Shown in pieces: positions 33,714 through 45,342 of a stretch of DNA of 64,000 bases; position 1 is the stretch's first letter; the number at the start of each line of letters is the position of its first letter. This DNA comes from Uranotaenia lowii (lineage: Eukaryota; Arthropoda; Insecta; Diptera; Culicidae): the NCBI RefSeq assembly GCF_029784155.1, contig NC_073693.1, forward strand, positions 282,303,456-282,367,455, read 5' to 3'. The notes under the pieces were generated by a model. It saw only the letters and a program-made list of their open reading frames with translations. It had not been told where the DNA came from and ran no database searches. The position numbers and the translations under genes were made by a program.

Positions 33714-36190
33714 AACTTGTAACACGGAGTTAGCTCAGTGGGTGGAAATTTGGGAAAGGTAGGGGAGAGTGGGGATACTTGATCCCCTTTTCTTATTTTC
33801 ACCATATCTTTCTGGAAAAATTTAGCAACTCGCCGTCTTTTACATTTTCTGACAGCTTGTAACTTCAAGTTTCTATGCTCCAAAAATATGAACGATACTT
33901 GAACCCGTTCATGAACTAGAAGCATTTTCGTGGGAGTAAAAAAATTGCGATTTTTCTGAAGTTAGGGGAGACTTGATCCCCTATTGAAGGAGACTTGATA
34001 TTTTATTCAGGAAGCCCTAATCCTTGTATAAAAATCAAACAAAACCCCAAGATAGAATGTTAACTGACTATTTTGGTCATGTTTGTTCTCATTTCACAAT
34101 TTATAGCAGACATAAGAAGAAAATTCTATAACTTTGTCTCAACGCTACTAACATTGCATACTTAAAGGCGCTATTTTTTATAATTAAGAGAAAATTAATT
34201 ATTTTTGCTCTTTTCTTCAGACAATTGTTTGATAAATATTAGTTTTTGGATAAATATTAGTAATTTCGTAATCAGCAATCATAACGAACAATTCAGAAGA
34301 AAAATATGCCGTTTGGAAGGGGGATCAATTGTACCCAACTCTAGGGGATCAATTGTACCCATAAACAACATTTTAGACAACTTTTTCTGAAAAAAAGTTC
34401 AGAGTTTTCCATTGCTTTGAAAATATGGCATTATGAATTTCATTTTACGCTCGAACGATTGATACATTGGAACAAATATTTTTTTCATAATTTTCCCATG
34501 TAAGGAACATTTTAAAGTGATGAAAAAAGATCTTCAAGTTACATTTTGTGAAATTTTTCAAACAAAGTTCAATTACTCAAACAATTATTTTGTTAAAATT
34601 TTTTAAACTACAAGCATTGTTATTTTGCTCATTTTGGCACATTTTTTTAGAACATTTGATCTTTGTAAGACATTCCAGTTTCGAGATATAGCTAAGGAAT
34701 CAAGTATCCCCAGGGATCAAGTATCCTCATTCTCCCCTAAACAAATGGGAACTCAGGGTCGTTTTGATGGTTTATGCAACGCGACACTTTCTTTCCGCGG
34801 AACTCGCAGCAGAGTGATCCAATTAGAATCGAGTCGACCAGGGGCGTACACGGGTGATTACTTCGCATGCTAGAAACCAGTCCAAATTTTTAAAAGATAT
34901 TAACCGAGGCGGACAAAGCATGACCATTCATGAAAGTGAACATTTAAAACGATCAATGGATGGGTATTAATAAACAGGTGTAAATCAACTAAATATTTCT
35001 AACAAAATTACTAAAGCCGTAGATTCAAATTTACATAATTTTGGGGTTTATTGTTAACAAATTTTGGGTGTGACGTCACAATTTCTGTTTAGCAAACTTG
35101 CGGTTAGTTTTCTGTGCACTTAGCTGCAGCTGCTGGAGCTGAGGAATCGATGAAATATGTTCATTTACGGGAACCATGAAGAACCAACGGATTTCCATTG
35201 GATGGTGTTGCTGTTGTTGTTGGTGTGATCGACGAATGCAAAGTCCTCAACAGGCTTCTTTCCGGCGTCCCGGAAGAGCCTTAAAACTTGTCGTTGGCAC
35301 TTCCGGCCTTGTGACAAGCACCGGGAGGACTTCGTCGATAACCTTGAAGTGGCGTGCAAGGTTAGGATGTTGGTCTCCTTCTGTCTGCTGTTGAATTGGC
35401 TTTTTGGTGTCGCTGTGTGTTTAACTGGACGATGTAGCTGGTGAATAGGCATAGAAACAAAAAAGGCCCTCTTGGACCTGCCAAGTAGGGTTATAAAACC
35501 TGCGACTAATAACATCGTCCACGTGGTTCACAAATTGTTTTGTTTTTGTTTTACAATCATTTACCTTTTCTATTAACCGTGTTTTTGTTCGGCTTAATGT
35601 TCATAATATGTTGTTCTTTTAACGATCCTTAGGCTATAACAAATTTACATTAAGATTTTAACATGTGGTTTTTCGTCGTTATCGTTCCGTGTTAATTTTA
35701 CTAACCGTACTATTTTCCGCATTTTTTTTAACATTTACACCATACTAATTATCGTGCTTTTAATACGTTTTTGTTTTTGTACTCTAGAATAAGTAGAAAT
35801 AAATTAACCAATTTATACCACAAACTTTAACAAATTTTACATTACTTTTTACACAAGACGCGCACTTCTTTACTCTAACGAGATCACAGACAGAAAGGAC
35901 ATGCTTAGCGGTGCCGATATTCGCGAGACCTCAAGTTTTGGCCGACACCCATACTTACTGCAATATTACATGGTGCGTCGTTCTCTGGGTGCCCACACTT
36001 CCCCGCGACGACCCTGGTTGAGCCCGACACCTATGGATCACTCAGAGAAAGAGAGTGCCTGTGCGGAATGACAGTTGGGTGGGGTGAAGTTAGCCGTTAT
36101 TTTGGGTGAAATTTGTTGTTTTTTTCGTCAAGGACAGGGATGATTCGATTTTGTGCCACACAAAAATATGTAACAGACGGTTACAAACTC
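33714..36190 (-). mobile_element. solo-LTR-like insert (TGTAAC...GTTACA), 2,469 bp
   Basis: The insert is 33718-36186. It begins TGTAACACGG, ends CGTCTG-type sequence then GTTACA (inverted TGTAAC ends), and is flanked by AACT at 33714-33717 and 36187-36190. Taking it out restores the DD37E frame at LPGQEF-YTEKG. Without the nested MITE it is about 1.49 kb. TG...CA ends and a short duplication suggest a solo LTR; the GC-rich right end with a CAGTAAGTATGG donor-like site would suit a transcribed LTR. No gag or pol is present. The 116-codon minus frame at 35165-35515 was not recognised. Confidence 0.5.
33760..34739. mobile_element. 976 bp MITE with GGGGAGAGTGGGGATACTTG ends
   Basis: The element is 33762-34737. 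The left end GGGGAGAGTGGGGATACTTG pairs with the right end CAAGTATCCTCATTCTCCCC. TA flanks both sides (33760-33761, 34738-34739). 'ttgatcccc' and 'gggatcaa' words recur inside near both ends. It lies within the solo-LTR-like insert. Confidence 0.75.
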
Positions 36191-36335
36191 CTGCCCCGGA
36201 AGCTGCTTGTAGTCGGCTTTGACGTAGGTTTCGTCGTCCATTACCACGCAGTCAAACTTCGTCAGCATCGTCGTGTACAGCCTCCGGGGTCGCGCTTTGG
36301 CCGTCGTATTTTGTTTATCATCGCGGTTTGGAGTC

Positions 36336-36781
36336 ACTACCTTCAGAGGTCGGCATTAAAACGCTATTCGCTAGTTAGTCCGCTAGATTTTTGATTTAAT
36401 ATTTATTTTTTAACTTTATTTCTAGAGAACTTACGGCTTTAAAAACTGCATCACTTTATAGAAAATAAAATTTATCAGCATTCCTGCTTGAATAATTGCA
36501 CCTAGTAAAGTTTTTTTTATCCTTTTTTTCTACAGAAATCCCGTGAGAAAATAAATTTATCGACAAAAAAGTAGCGGACTAATTAGCGATTAGCGATTTA
36601 ACGCCAGACAATTGGAAAAGCATGTATCAGTATTCTTCTTTGACTGATTTCTTGTAGTGACGTTTGTCTATCTGCTAATACAAAAGTTTGGTGAATAAAT
36701 GAATGAAAACGATAATTATCTAACAAAAACGGAGCAGACAAATTAGCGATTAGCGCTTTAATGCCGAACGCTGACTACCTT
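36336..36781. mobile_element. 430 bp hAT MITE with perfect 8 bp duplication
   Basis: The element is 36344-36773. Ends CAGAGGTCGGCATTAAAACG and CGCTTTAATGCCGAACGCTG are inverted, and ACTACCTT flanks it exactly (36336-36343 and 36774-36781). 'gcgattagcg' and 'gcggacta' words repeat near both ends. It splits the DD37E transposase. Confidence 0.88.
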
Positions 36782-37127
36782 CTTGTAAGTCGATAGTCCG
36801 GCTCGTTTTTTGGCTCGTTGCACGGTTGTAGACGATACACCCAGCTTATTTGCGGCATCTTGGAGAGAGGTTAGGGTTTCGCTTGAAACTACCGGCAACT
36901 CTCTTTGTCGTCTCAGCGGCTTCCGGTTTTCGATTTTCCCCCGATCCAGACTTCCTGGCTGTCGAAAAACGTTCTCAAAACACTTTAATTACATTTTTAA
37001 CGGTTGATTTGGCATGTTTTAGCGATTTTGCCAGCTTTGGGTGCGAGTAGCTCGGATTTTCGCGATGCGCGAGCAAAATTTTGATACGCTGCTCTTCTTC
37101 CTTGGACGGCATTTTGACAACTGAAGA

Positions 37128-38118
37128 GTGAATTCCAAAATCAAAATAGGAGCAACATTCTATCTAAAGAAAGCGTTTGATACACTAAATCATGACATCC
37201 TGTTGCGCAAACTTGACTTCTATGGGATACGTGGAATCGCGAATGATATAATTCGCAGCTACCTAACATGTAGGAAACAATATGTTTCCATTGATAACAC
37301 ATATAGTTCGTTACAAAACATAGATACGGGAGTTCCCCAAGGAAGTAATATTGGACCATTGGCTTTTTGCTGATGATACAGCACTTTTTTATCCAGGAAA
37401 ATGTCCAAGACATATTTTCAAAAAAATCGAAGACGTCCTTTTGAAGTTTTTCAATGCGAATCTCCTCACCTTAACCTTTCCAAAGACTAAATATATGTTT
37501 TTACATTCCTCTCGTAAAATCGTACCTTTTTACGATGATCCAGTTGTCGTTAGATATTTAATCGAAAAAGTCTCTCAAAAAGTCTCAAGTCTCTTGGAAA
37601 AACCATATTACGTATTTTTAGAAAGTAAGGTCTCATCACTTTGCGGAATCCTTGGCGAATCAAACAATTTGTACCTAGTCATATACTATTAAGAATTTAC
37701 TACGCCTTCATTCATTTTATATTTAGTTATCTTATATCATTATGGGGAGAAGCACCGATTTCTCTTCTTCCACGCCTTCAATCATTGCCAAATCGTTGCT
37801 TGAAAATCATTTTTGGTCTTCCTTTACTATTCTACCACTAAATAAAATGTGTGATCTACAAACCCTATTATTTGCTTTTGATAATTCACATTCAGAAACG
37901 AATAGAAATATTAGCTTTACCATCAGAGAACGATTGCATAATACTCGTCAATCACGTCACCTTTAAAGCAGTATTTCAACAACAACTCTAGGTCAATGTA
38001 GAATATCGTTTATTGGACCTACTAAATACAATACATTGCCAAACCATATAAAAATTATAATCAATCGACTTGCCTTCAAATCCAAATTAATACTCTATCT
38101 CAAAGAAACTCAAGTTTG
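37128..38118 (+). pseudogene. L2-like LINE reverse transcriptase, right fragment
   Basis: Continues the L2-like LINE interrupted at 31586: KKAFDTLNHDILLRKLDFYG, IRSYLTCRKQYVSID and GVPQGSNIGPL, then directly FADDTALFYPGK in another frame. About 15 residues between GPL and FADD are deleted, with a frameshift at about 37365. Thumb and C-terminal parts follow (YLISLWGEAP, LQSLPNRCLKIIFGLPLL) in shifting frames to about 38118. The 3' tail may extend to about 38340. Confidence 0.8.
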
Positions 38119-38837
38119 ATAACCATCAAACATCATATTAGTTTTTGTTATTTTTATCATTTTTTTTTTGTTTTTACCTTCATCTATTTTTAAGACAGCC
38201 TTAGTTTAATTTAGTATAACCTTTTTTTTAACTTTTTTAATCTAGTAAATATTTGTTTTGTTGTGGATCTCTTAAAAGAATATTTTATCCACTGAGATTC
38301 ACATATAACGTTATTATCGTGTTTATTCTCATCCATTCTCTCGGAACTAGTTTAAAAAAAAATCATTGGATCCCAGCATGAGTAGAGTTTTGTTCGCGTT
38401 TGTTATTGTTTTTGTGCTGTCGACATGCTGGGAACAGAAGCGTCCATTTCCAGGAAACTCAAATGAGTTTTTTGGTGTAGGGGAGTGTGGCGGGCAACTT
38501 AAAGGAAAAAAAAATAAGTGTCGGATCATAATGAATCTAGATACGGTGGTCTCACATGCCAAATCGTACGTTCAGCCATATTGAAAAAAGTTTTGACACC
38601 TGGCTGAAATGTTTACGAAAAGCAGAGGACGAATGACTGCAATGGTTAAAATCCTCTATAAATAAAGAAAATTAGAATAAGAATTAGTTTACAAAAAAGG
38701 GAGTCCAGGAACGCCAGGTGTTTGAGATACAAAATCAAAGAAAAAAAAGTCTATGTAGGTCTGTGCATGTCGTAGACCAAAGATTAAATGATTTAAAATC
38801 AAATTGGGTTTTAGTTTATTTCCTTAACTACAGTACA
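38119..38837. other. AT-rich spacer after the L2-like LINE
   Basis: T-rich sequence, probably the LINE 3' UTR up to about 38340 and then unique DNA. The 72-codon plus frame at 38366-38584 begins with a hydrophobic stretch (VLFAFVIVFVLSTC) that could resemble a signal peptide, but there is no conserved core and I do not call it a gene. Confidence 0.35.
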
Positions 38838-39310
38838 CTCCGCACTTTTCGGATGGTCCGAAATAGCTGTGATTAACCGTGATAATACGAAGGATCTTTT
38901 GAGGATGCACCAAACAATCATAATCCTAAACCGGATGTTGCTTGTCCGATCGATGGCATCAAGGCAGACTCAGGGTGTTCACCATCGAAGCGGCAGTCGA
39001 GGCTACATCATGCACTACGACACTGCCACCGGTTCCCTCGTTCAAAAGGGCCAAAAATTCCATCTGGTTTTCCCAATGGTACCCATCAGATCCGAAATTA
39101 CTCTATTGGATCTCTGGAGCAGCGATGGCAACATACGGGGGTCCTTATGAAGCAGCTGTTTCATCTCGATGAAGATCAGATGTTCCTGCAGGAAGGCCAG
39201 CCGCTTCTCGGACTACGGAATGTCATACCTCGCCATACCATCCGATTCGATGACATTCTGCTGCTTCCAGACTGCTCTTGGAAGAAAATTGTGTTGATAT
39301 GTTATAAGTA
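38838..39310 (+). pseudogene. unrecognised coding-like segment
   Basis: GC-rich, codon-like sequence stands out from its AT-rich surroundings. Overlapping plus frames (38869-39150; 38942-39172, with WYPSDPKLLYWISGAAMATY) and a continuing stretch after 39139 (MKQLFHLDEDQMFLQEGQP) suggest an old coding sequence with frameshifts, perhaps a retrocopy. The minus strand also has a long codon-like run (RLAFLQEHLIFIEMKQLLHK), so even the strand is uncertain. Family not recognised. Confidence 0.3.
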
Positions 39311-39905
39311 ATGGATAATTAATGTTACTCACTGCTACCGACAAAACTGGCACCGTCGTCTATTGGTCCAACGTCTTCCAGCTTTGCTTACCAGCCCGGA
39401 ATTTAGCCGGAATAATTTTTTCGATTCTATGGATTATATTTGCCAAAAACAAGGTGAAATCTTTGTCTGAGCAATATCTTGATGATTGGCAAAACTCCGT
39501 GTTTTACAAAATCAGAGCACCTGGCATAGCACCCAGCCAGCAGCCCAGCCAACTGCCAGTTGTCAAATTTCGGCTGCGTTTCGCCCCACCGCCGCCTCCA
39601 ACCCTCGTCTACTTTTTGCCAAAATGAGATCACCATGTGTCGGATAAAAAAAGGGTTGCCGATTGCCGAGGCGTTTGATGAATTTTTCTTCGTCGCTGGT
39701 TGACAAGGTTGCAAATTACCAACACGAAAACTTCGAATTTCAACTGCAATATATTATTTTGATGATCAGCAAAAATGAACGATGTTTTAACAAACATATG
39801 TTTTTATTTTGATCAATTATGCTCTTGACCCTCTTTTTTACAATATAAATGATATAAGCTATCTTTTTGACAAAACGTTGATTCAAAAGAACAAAAACAG
39901 TATAA

Positions 39906-41830
39906 ATTTAGCTTTGATTCATAGTGCAAAGAGGCACCCGTCGAAATGTGGAAAATCACCGACAGCGAAGAGGCAGCGAGTCCGACTTTTCCAGGAGAAA
40001 AAGCGCCGCCTGGAGGAGGAGGAGCTCCAGGAGCTGGAGCAGCTGCATCGTTCCCAAGAAACACGAAAGTTCTATCAGAAACTCAACGCATCCCACAAAG
40101 GCTTCGTGCCGCAAGCCGAAATGTGCCGGGATAAGGATGGGGATATCCTGACGGACAATTGTGAGGTGATCAAAAGGTGGAAGCAGCACTTCGATGAACA
40201 CCTGAACGGCGCACATGCAGGAAATCAAGATGGTGGTGGAAGGTACATCGCCGGCGTAGCCAACGACTAAGAGGAGCCACTCCCAACGATGAGTGAAGTT
40301 AAGGAAGCCATTCGCCAGCTGAATAGAAACAAGTCGGCTGGGAAGGATGGCATCGCAGCTGAACTCATCAAAACGGGCCCGGACAGGTTGGCCGATTGCC
40401 TACATCGGTTGATAATCCGGATCTGGGACATAGAACAGCTACCGGAGGAGTGGAAGGAGGGGTAATATGCCCCATCTACAAGAAGGGCGACAAATTGGAC
40501 TGTGAGAACTACCGAGCGGTCACTGTCCTCAATGCCGCCTACAAAGTGTTGTCCCGAATCCTACTCCGCCGCCTAACGCCACAAGCAAACAGATTCGTGG
40601 GAAGTCATCAGGCCGGCTTCATGGAGGGACGGTCTACGACGGACCAGATATTCACATTGCGGCAAATCCTCCAAAAATGCCGTGAACACCAAGTCCCTAC
40701 GCATCATCTATTCATCGACTTCAAAGCCGCATACGACACGATCGACCGTAACGAGCTATGGAAAATCATGGACGAAAACGGCTTTTCCGGGAAGCTGATC
40801 AGACTGATCAAGGCGACGATGGATGGAACGCAGTGCTGTGTGCGGATTTCGGGTGAATTGTCGAGTTCATCCGAATCGCGCAGGGGGCTTCGACAAGGTG
40901 ATGGTCTATCCTGCATGATGTTCAACGTGGCGCTAGAAGGTGTTATTCGACGAGCGGTGGGCGAAATGCGGGGCACGATTTTCAACAGATTCAGTCAACT
41001 TATCTACTTTGTGATATAGTCGGCAGATCATCTGCGGCGGTGGAGGAGATCTACCGCAAACTGAAACGCGAAGCAGGAAGGATTGGGTTGATGATTAATA
41101 CGTCCAAGACGAAGTACATGCTGGCCTGCGGATCCGAGACCGACCGAACCCGCTTGTCCAGTAATAACAAGGTCACGATCGATGGCGACGAGCTGGAGAT
41201 AGTCTAGGACTTTGTCTATCTCGGCTCACTGGTGACCGCAGACAATGACACCAGCCGTGAGATCCGGAGGCGAATTATCAGCGGAAGTCGTGCCTACTAT
41301 GGACTCCACAAGCAACTGCGGTCGAGAAGACTTAGCCCTCGCACGAAGTGTAACCTGTATATGACGCTTATTAGACCGGTTGTTCTCTACGGGCACGAGA
41401 CATGGATATTGCTCGAGGAGGACCTACGTACACTCGGAGTATTCGAGCGACGAGTGTTAAGAACCATCTTTGGCGGCGTACAGGAGAACGGAGTGTGGAG
41501 GCGAAGGATGAACCACGAGCTCGCGCGACTCTACGGCGAACCCAGTATCCAGAAGGTGGTGAAGGCTGGCCGGATACGCTGGGCGGGACATGTTGCGAGA
41601 ATGCCGGACGACTGTCCTGCAAAACAGGTGTTCGCTACGAATCCAGTAGGAACAAGACGAGCGGGGGCGCAACGAGCGAGGTGGTTAGACCAAGTGGAGC
41701 GTGATTTGGCGAACGTGGGGTGCCCGAGAAATTGGAGAACGGTTGCTATGAACCGAGTGAATTTTAGGAATTATGTTCGTCAAGTTATGTCGTGAGACGG
41801 AATACTATGTAAATAAAATAATAATCATGT
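39906..41830 (+). pseudogene. RTE-like LINE, 5'-truncated and frame-broken
   Basis: Non-LTR retrotransposon relic on the plus strand. In order: a helical Glu-rich stretch and KRWKQHFDEHLNG (39.9-40.2 kb), the linker KEAIRQLNRNKSAGKDGIAA, RT blocks VICPIYKKGDKLDCENYRAV, GFMEGRSTTDQIFTLRQILQ, FIDFKAAYDTIDR and RRGLRQGDGLSCMMFN, and a C-terminal RIRWAGHVARMPDDCPAKQV. Lesions: a TAA at 40268, a frameshift near 40460, a small deletion near 41010 that destroys the FADD catalytic box, and a TAG at about 41206. The RTE/JAM1-like assignment is moderate; other clades share the C-terminal motif. The tail ends in AATAAT-type repeats beside P450 gene 3. Confidence 0.75.
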
Positions 41831-42877
41831 GAAAGTATTTAGATACAAACGATGAATAATAAATTTAAAGATTTTTTCTAGAGTTATTTTGTGTCTTCAA
41901 TTTCTCAACTTCAATCGCAAGTGGACACCATTTTCACTGTTCAGCGAAACAAAACCTTTAGCCAGCTGGATCGGCACTTGAGTTTTCTCATTCCTTTCGA
42001 TGCGAAACTCCAACAACAGCGCGTACACTAATGTCTTCATCTCCATCAGCGCTAATCGGGACCCGATACAATTCCTAGGTCCCACCCCAAAAGCCATGAA
42101 GGTATCCGGGTTGATGTTCTTCCGATTGGTTTCGTTGAACCTTTCCGGGTCAAATCTCTCCGGGTTAGGATAATATTTAGGGTCTCTATGGATTCCGAAT
42201 GCAGGAAACCAAACACAAGATCCTTTGTCGATGGTTACTTTCAATCCATTGCCTACATCCAGGGTGTAATCTTTAACACAGAGCCTATCGAATGCTGGAA
42301 CTGGCCATAATCGAAGAACTTCCGAAACAACCATGTCCAGATACTTCATGTGTTGTAATGTTTCGTAGTCTAGGGGTTTACCTTTTAGGTTTACATGAGT
42401 TTCGTGGATTTCTTTGTACAACCGTTGCTGAACCTCGGGATGTAAAGCTAGCTCATAGGTCATGAACACCATCATAGTTGAGATTGAGTCAAAACCTCCA
42501 ATGAAAAATGATAAACACTGCGCAACAATTTCCGACTCTGTCAAAGCCATGGTTAAAGTTCTTCGGCCAATTTCTGACTCCTGGGCAGTTGCAAATCCTG
42601 CTTCTGGTTCTCCTGCCGTTTCTGCGCCGTGTTTCAAAGTTCCTTTTCCAGCTTGCATCAACAGGTGAATCATATCCGGCCGTACAATCCCTTGGGCTGA
42701 CCGTGTTCGAACCGCTTCACGAATAATGTCCGCAAAATATTTTGTATGACTCTTATCGAACAAATCTATTCCGAACAGAGTCAACAATCGTGGAAAGGTT
42801 CTGGAGCAAATGAGTCGCGCTATTACACCAACCCGATTGAAGTTGGTCAAATTTTTGCCCATCAGATAGAAATCATT

Positions 42878-42887
42878 TTCGCTTCGC
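42878..42887 (-). repeat. 5 bp tandem duplication causing the frameshift in P450 gene 3
   Basis: TTCGC-TTCGC on the plus strand. Gene 2 has a single unit at the matching codons (AAT AGC GAA AAT GAC). No GT-AG pair nearby could splice it out. Confidence 0.8.
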
Positions 42888-43265
42888 TATTCTCGATGGA
42901 CTCAACTTGCAATCCGTAGGCACAGGTGGCAATGATGTCGTTTCCCATCCGGGTGAACAGGTCTTTCATTTCTCGATCCAGATAGCCTTGTGAGCTTATG
43001 GCTTGTCGTTTCAGTATCGGAATCACCTGGCCGCAGTAATCGGTCATAAGTCCCATCATGAGACGCATTTTACTACCGGTGAAGGCAGGACTCAACGTTG
43101 CCCGCATGTCCTTCCATTGTTGACCTGCAATCAAATAGATATGAAAACAAATGATGCCAAAAATGTTTTTTTTGTTGTAGAAGGCAAAACTGTGAGGGCT
43201 TTTAAGATCGGAATAACTACAGGCAACATTAAAAGCCTTTGTCTATAAATTTTTTCTCCGCTTTC

Positions 43266-43782
43266 TTCTAATGTAAGGTTGCCAGAATTTTTTCCACTCC
43301 CATCCGGGCCTAGCAATTCTGGGCATTTTTTCAAAAAAAACCTGGCAAAATCCGGGCATGGATTTCAATTTTTCAAATCCAAAAACCGGACAATAACCGG
43401 GCAAAATTTAGGCGTTATTAAATATAAAAGCAAAGAAAAAATGCAAAAAAAAAAATGAAATTAATATTTTATTAGCGTAATTGCAGACTTCCAAATACTT
43501 TTTGGAACACTTAAATATTTAAAGGTTTATAAAAGTAAATCAGCGAAATTATTTGAAACAACCGTTGAAAATGTCCATACCGTTAATTGATTTTGCTGAA
43601 ACTTACTCAACAACTTTGTTTTTTTTGGTTTCTTTATGAAAATTGTGAAAAAATCCGGGCAATATCCGGACTTTTTCACGACATCCGGGCAACCGGGCCG
43701 GACCGGACTTTCTCGAAATTTTGCATCAAATATCCGGGCAAACCCGGATAAAACCGGGCAATCTGGCAAGCTTATTCTAATG
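43266..43782. mobile_element. 501 bp MITE with perfect 8 bp duplication (copy 2)
   Basis: The element is 43274-43774 in intron 2 of P450 gene 3. Inverted ends TAAGGTTGCCAGA and TCTGGCAAGCTTA, flanked exactly by TTCTAATG (43266-43273 and 43775-43782). Highly similar over its length and in the same orientation as the copy at 22509-23020, with fewer internal 'ccgggcaa' units. Confidence 0.85.
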
Positions 43783-44330
43783 CGCATTCATGTGGAATTT
43801 TAGTTAAGCCTATTTGATTTTGTGTGAACCAATCTAATTCAACCAGCCAATTATCAAACAAATGAATGATATCTTACCCGTCAGAGCTATTATCATTTTG
43901 TTGAAATATACGTCTGGATTTTCGTCCGAGCCATCCCCGAACATACGCCTTCGGTCGGTAAAATGGTCGAAATCTTTCACGGCAATAGTCTTGATCAGTT
44001 CCGGATCGCGGATCACAAACAGCGGTGTGGTCATATCGAAAAGGCCAAAAACTCTGAAATCGAGTCCATTTGTATTTAGGAATTACTTCCAAAATTTGTA
44101 TTCAATTCCCATACTCACTTGACGCCGGCATACTTATTGTAGGCAGAGTGTATGAAATCGAAGAACGAAACGCGCTGCATGATCATATCCGAGGTGCTTC
44201 CCAGTAACGGCCGAACGGCCATTGACGGAATGGGTTTGTGATGGAAGTAATCATTATTACGTGTCAGCCGCCGATATATCAGACCTACGACAATCGCGAC
44301 TAGCGCTAGGGTAATCAAGCTTAGATCCAT

Positions 44331-45221
44331 ACCGGACCGGAGTAGCCGAGTGACTGAGGGTTCTCAACGAGGCGTTGTTTTTTCTCTATCTTATCTGAAG
44401 AAGCTAGGAATACGTAAACCGTATGTGAAATATTCACTCACAGATTCCATAGCGATGTATTGTTTCGATCAAGTGTTGTTTTTAATTAATAAAATACCGG
44501 TTCTTGGTTTGGAACGGAGCAGTGTGACATCAGCTAGGTGGCGGTGAATGGATATTTTGACAATATTAAACAGGGAAATAATTTAGGGAGAAGTGTACAG
44601 AACACACTTCAGTAAAGGTGGATTATTCTACGAATATTGTTGTATCAAACTTTTATCAAATTAGATGAAAGTACAAAAGTTTTTTGTTAATCGGAAAATG
44701 ATTCGAGCTCAGACAAAAAAGTTTATCAGAGTTGAAGGGAGATGTCTACAGCTAAACTGCCTCTATTCGCATATGATTCCTTTTTTCTCAGGGATTTGAA
44801 AACAAATGTGCCTTTCCATCGTTCTTTAGTTATCGATGGAAAACGCTTCCTTGTAGTCCAATTAACCTATAAAACAGGTTTTTGTTCGAAGTTTGTGTCC
44901 AAAAATTTGAAAGAAAAATGACCCCTGGTGTGTCCCATGTGAAGAATATTCGCATATCAGTCCCATGATCAAAATTCAGCGCTAGAGCATACAATTGAAG
45001 GAAACTGTATAGTTAGAAAATGAAGTAAATCAATCTATCTACATATATATAAAACCCGATTTAATACACTTAACAGTGGATTGGAGCCTTTCTAACAGAG
45101 TTTAAATTATATTTGGAAATATATAAAATAATATAGAATATACATGATAGATTCCTTCCCTCTGAATCATATAAGTATGATTTCAGATATTCAAACACGA
45201 AAAATTCCAATCTCAATATAA
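44331..45221. other. upstream region of P450 gene 3
   Basis: On the minus strand CCTCAGTCACTC (about 44357-44368) offers a TCAGT initiator about 35 bp before the ATG; no TATA box is seen. The rest is AT-rich with no recognised gene or repeat. Confidence 0.35.
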
Positions 45222-45342
45222 AAAAATGATGCCTGATACGTTTTTTTGGGGAAAAGCGAACTGGTATGTAAGGAGCTCATTTTATGTATGGAAAGAATGG
45301 TATTTAAACAGTAGAATTTCCAAGATTTATAACACGCTGAAA

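Larger units (their letters stand above)
33185..37112 (-). pseudogene. DD37E transposase, broken by insertions (copy b)
   Basis: Transposase pieces on the minus strand: 36782-37112 (starts MPSKEEEQRIKILLAHREN, with an in-frame TGA after NVIKVF), 36190-36340 (RLYTTMLTKFDCVVMDDETY, first catalytic Asp) and 33185-33717 (YTEKGRGRVADIFKH, LFWPDLAS, then NPPNTPELRPIEKYW). The spacing from the second Asp to the last Glu is 37 residues, so DD37E, a type described from mosquitoes. It is interrupted by a hAT MITE after KKVVT's codon region and by the solo-LTR-like insert after LPGQEF. Dead copy. Confidence 0.85.
31587..37127 (-). mobile_element. DD37E transposon (copy b) with six or more nested insertions
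   Basis: The left end 'taaaaggtaatac' matches 10 of 13 bases of the DD37E terminus TATAGGGTGATAC, and 'ggtcaaaatttggtc' resumes at 33086 after an inserted MITE. The transposase reads leftward from an ATG at 37112 to a stop at 33185. The right terminal repeat is missing. Inserted inside are a MITE at 31598-33083 (holding a Penelope fragment and a hAT-like element), a solo-LTR-like insert at 33718-36186 (holding another MITE) and a hAT MITE at 36344-36773. The whole splits an L2-like LINE. Confidence 0.7.
41897..44330 (-). pseudogene. cytochrome P450, CYP9 family (gene 3), frameshifted by a 5 bp duplication
   Basis: Paralogue of P450 gene 2 on the minus strand. Exons: 44119-44330 (ATG, membrane anchor, NDYFHHKPIPSMAVRP), 43878-44053 and 43124-41897, with GT-AG introns of 65 bp (phase 2) and 753 bp (phase 1). 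Exon 3 opens QQWKDMRATLSPAFTG but after VESIENSE a 5 bp tandem repeat (TTCGC twice, 42878-42887) shifts the frame to a stop. Downstream the frame is fully open to a TGA at 41897, with I-helix FFIGGFDSIST, ExxR, NPERFDPERF and heme loop FGVGPRNCIGSRLA. Minus five bases, the length is about 536 residues. With no other lesion, it is either a very young pseudogene, a segregating null allele or a sequencing/assembly error. Confidence 0.85.

Noticed and set aside
33724..33740. tRNA A box at 'gttagctcagtgggtgg'
   Set aside because: There is no B box within a tRNA length; it is the edge of a solo-LTR-like insert.
38366..38584. Possible secreted small protein (hydrophobic start then Cys residues)
   Set aside because: No conserved core, no promoter or splice context; it overlaps the end of a LINE and is probably chance.
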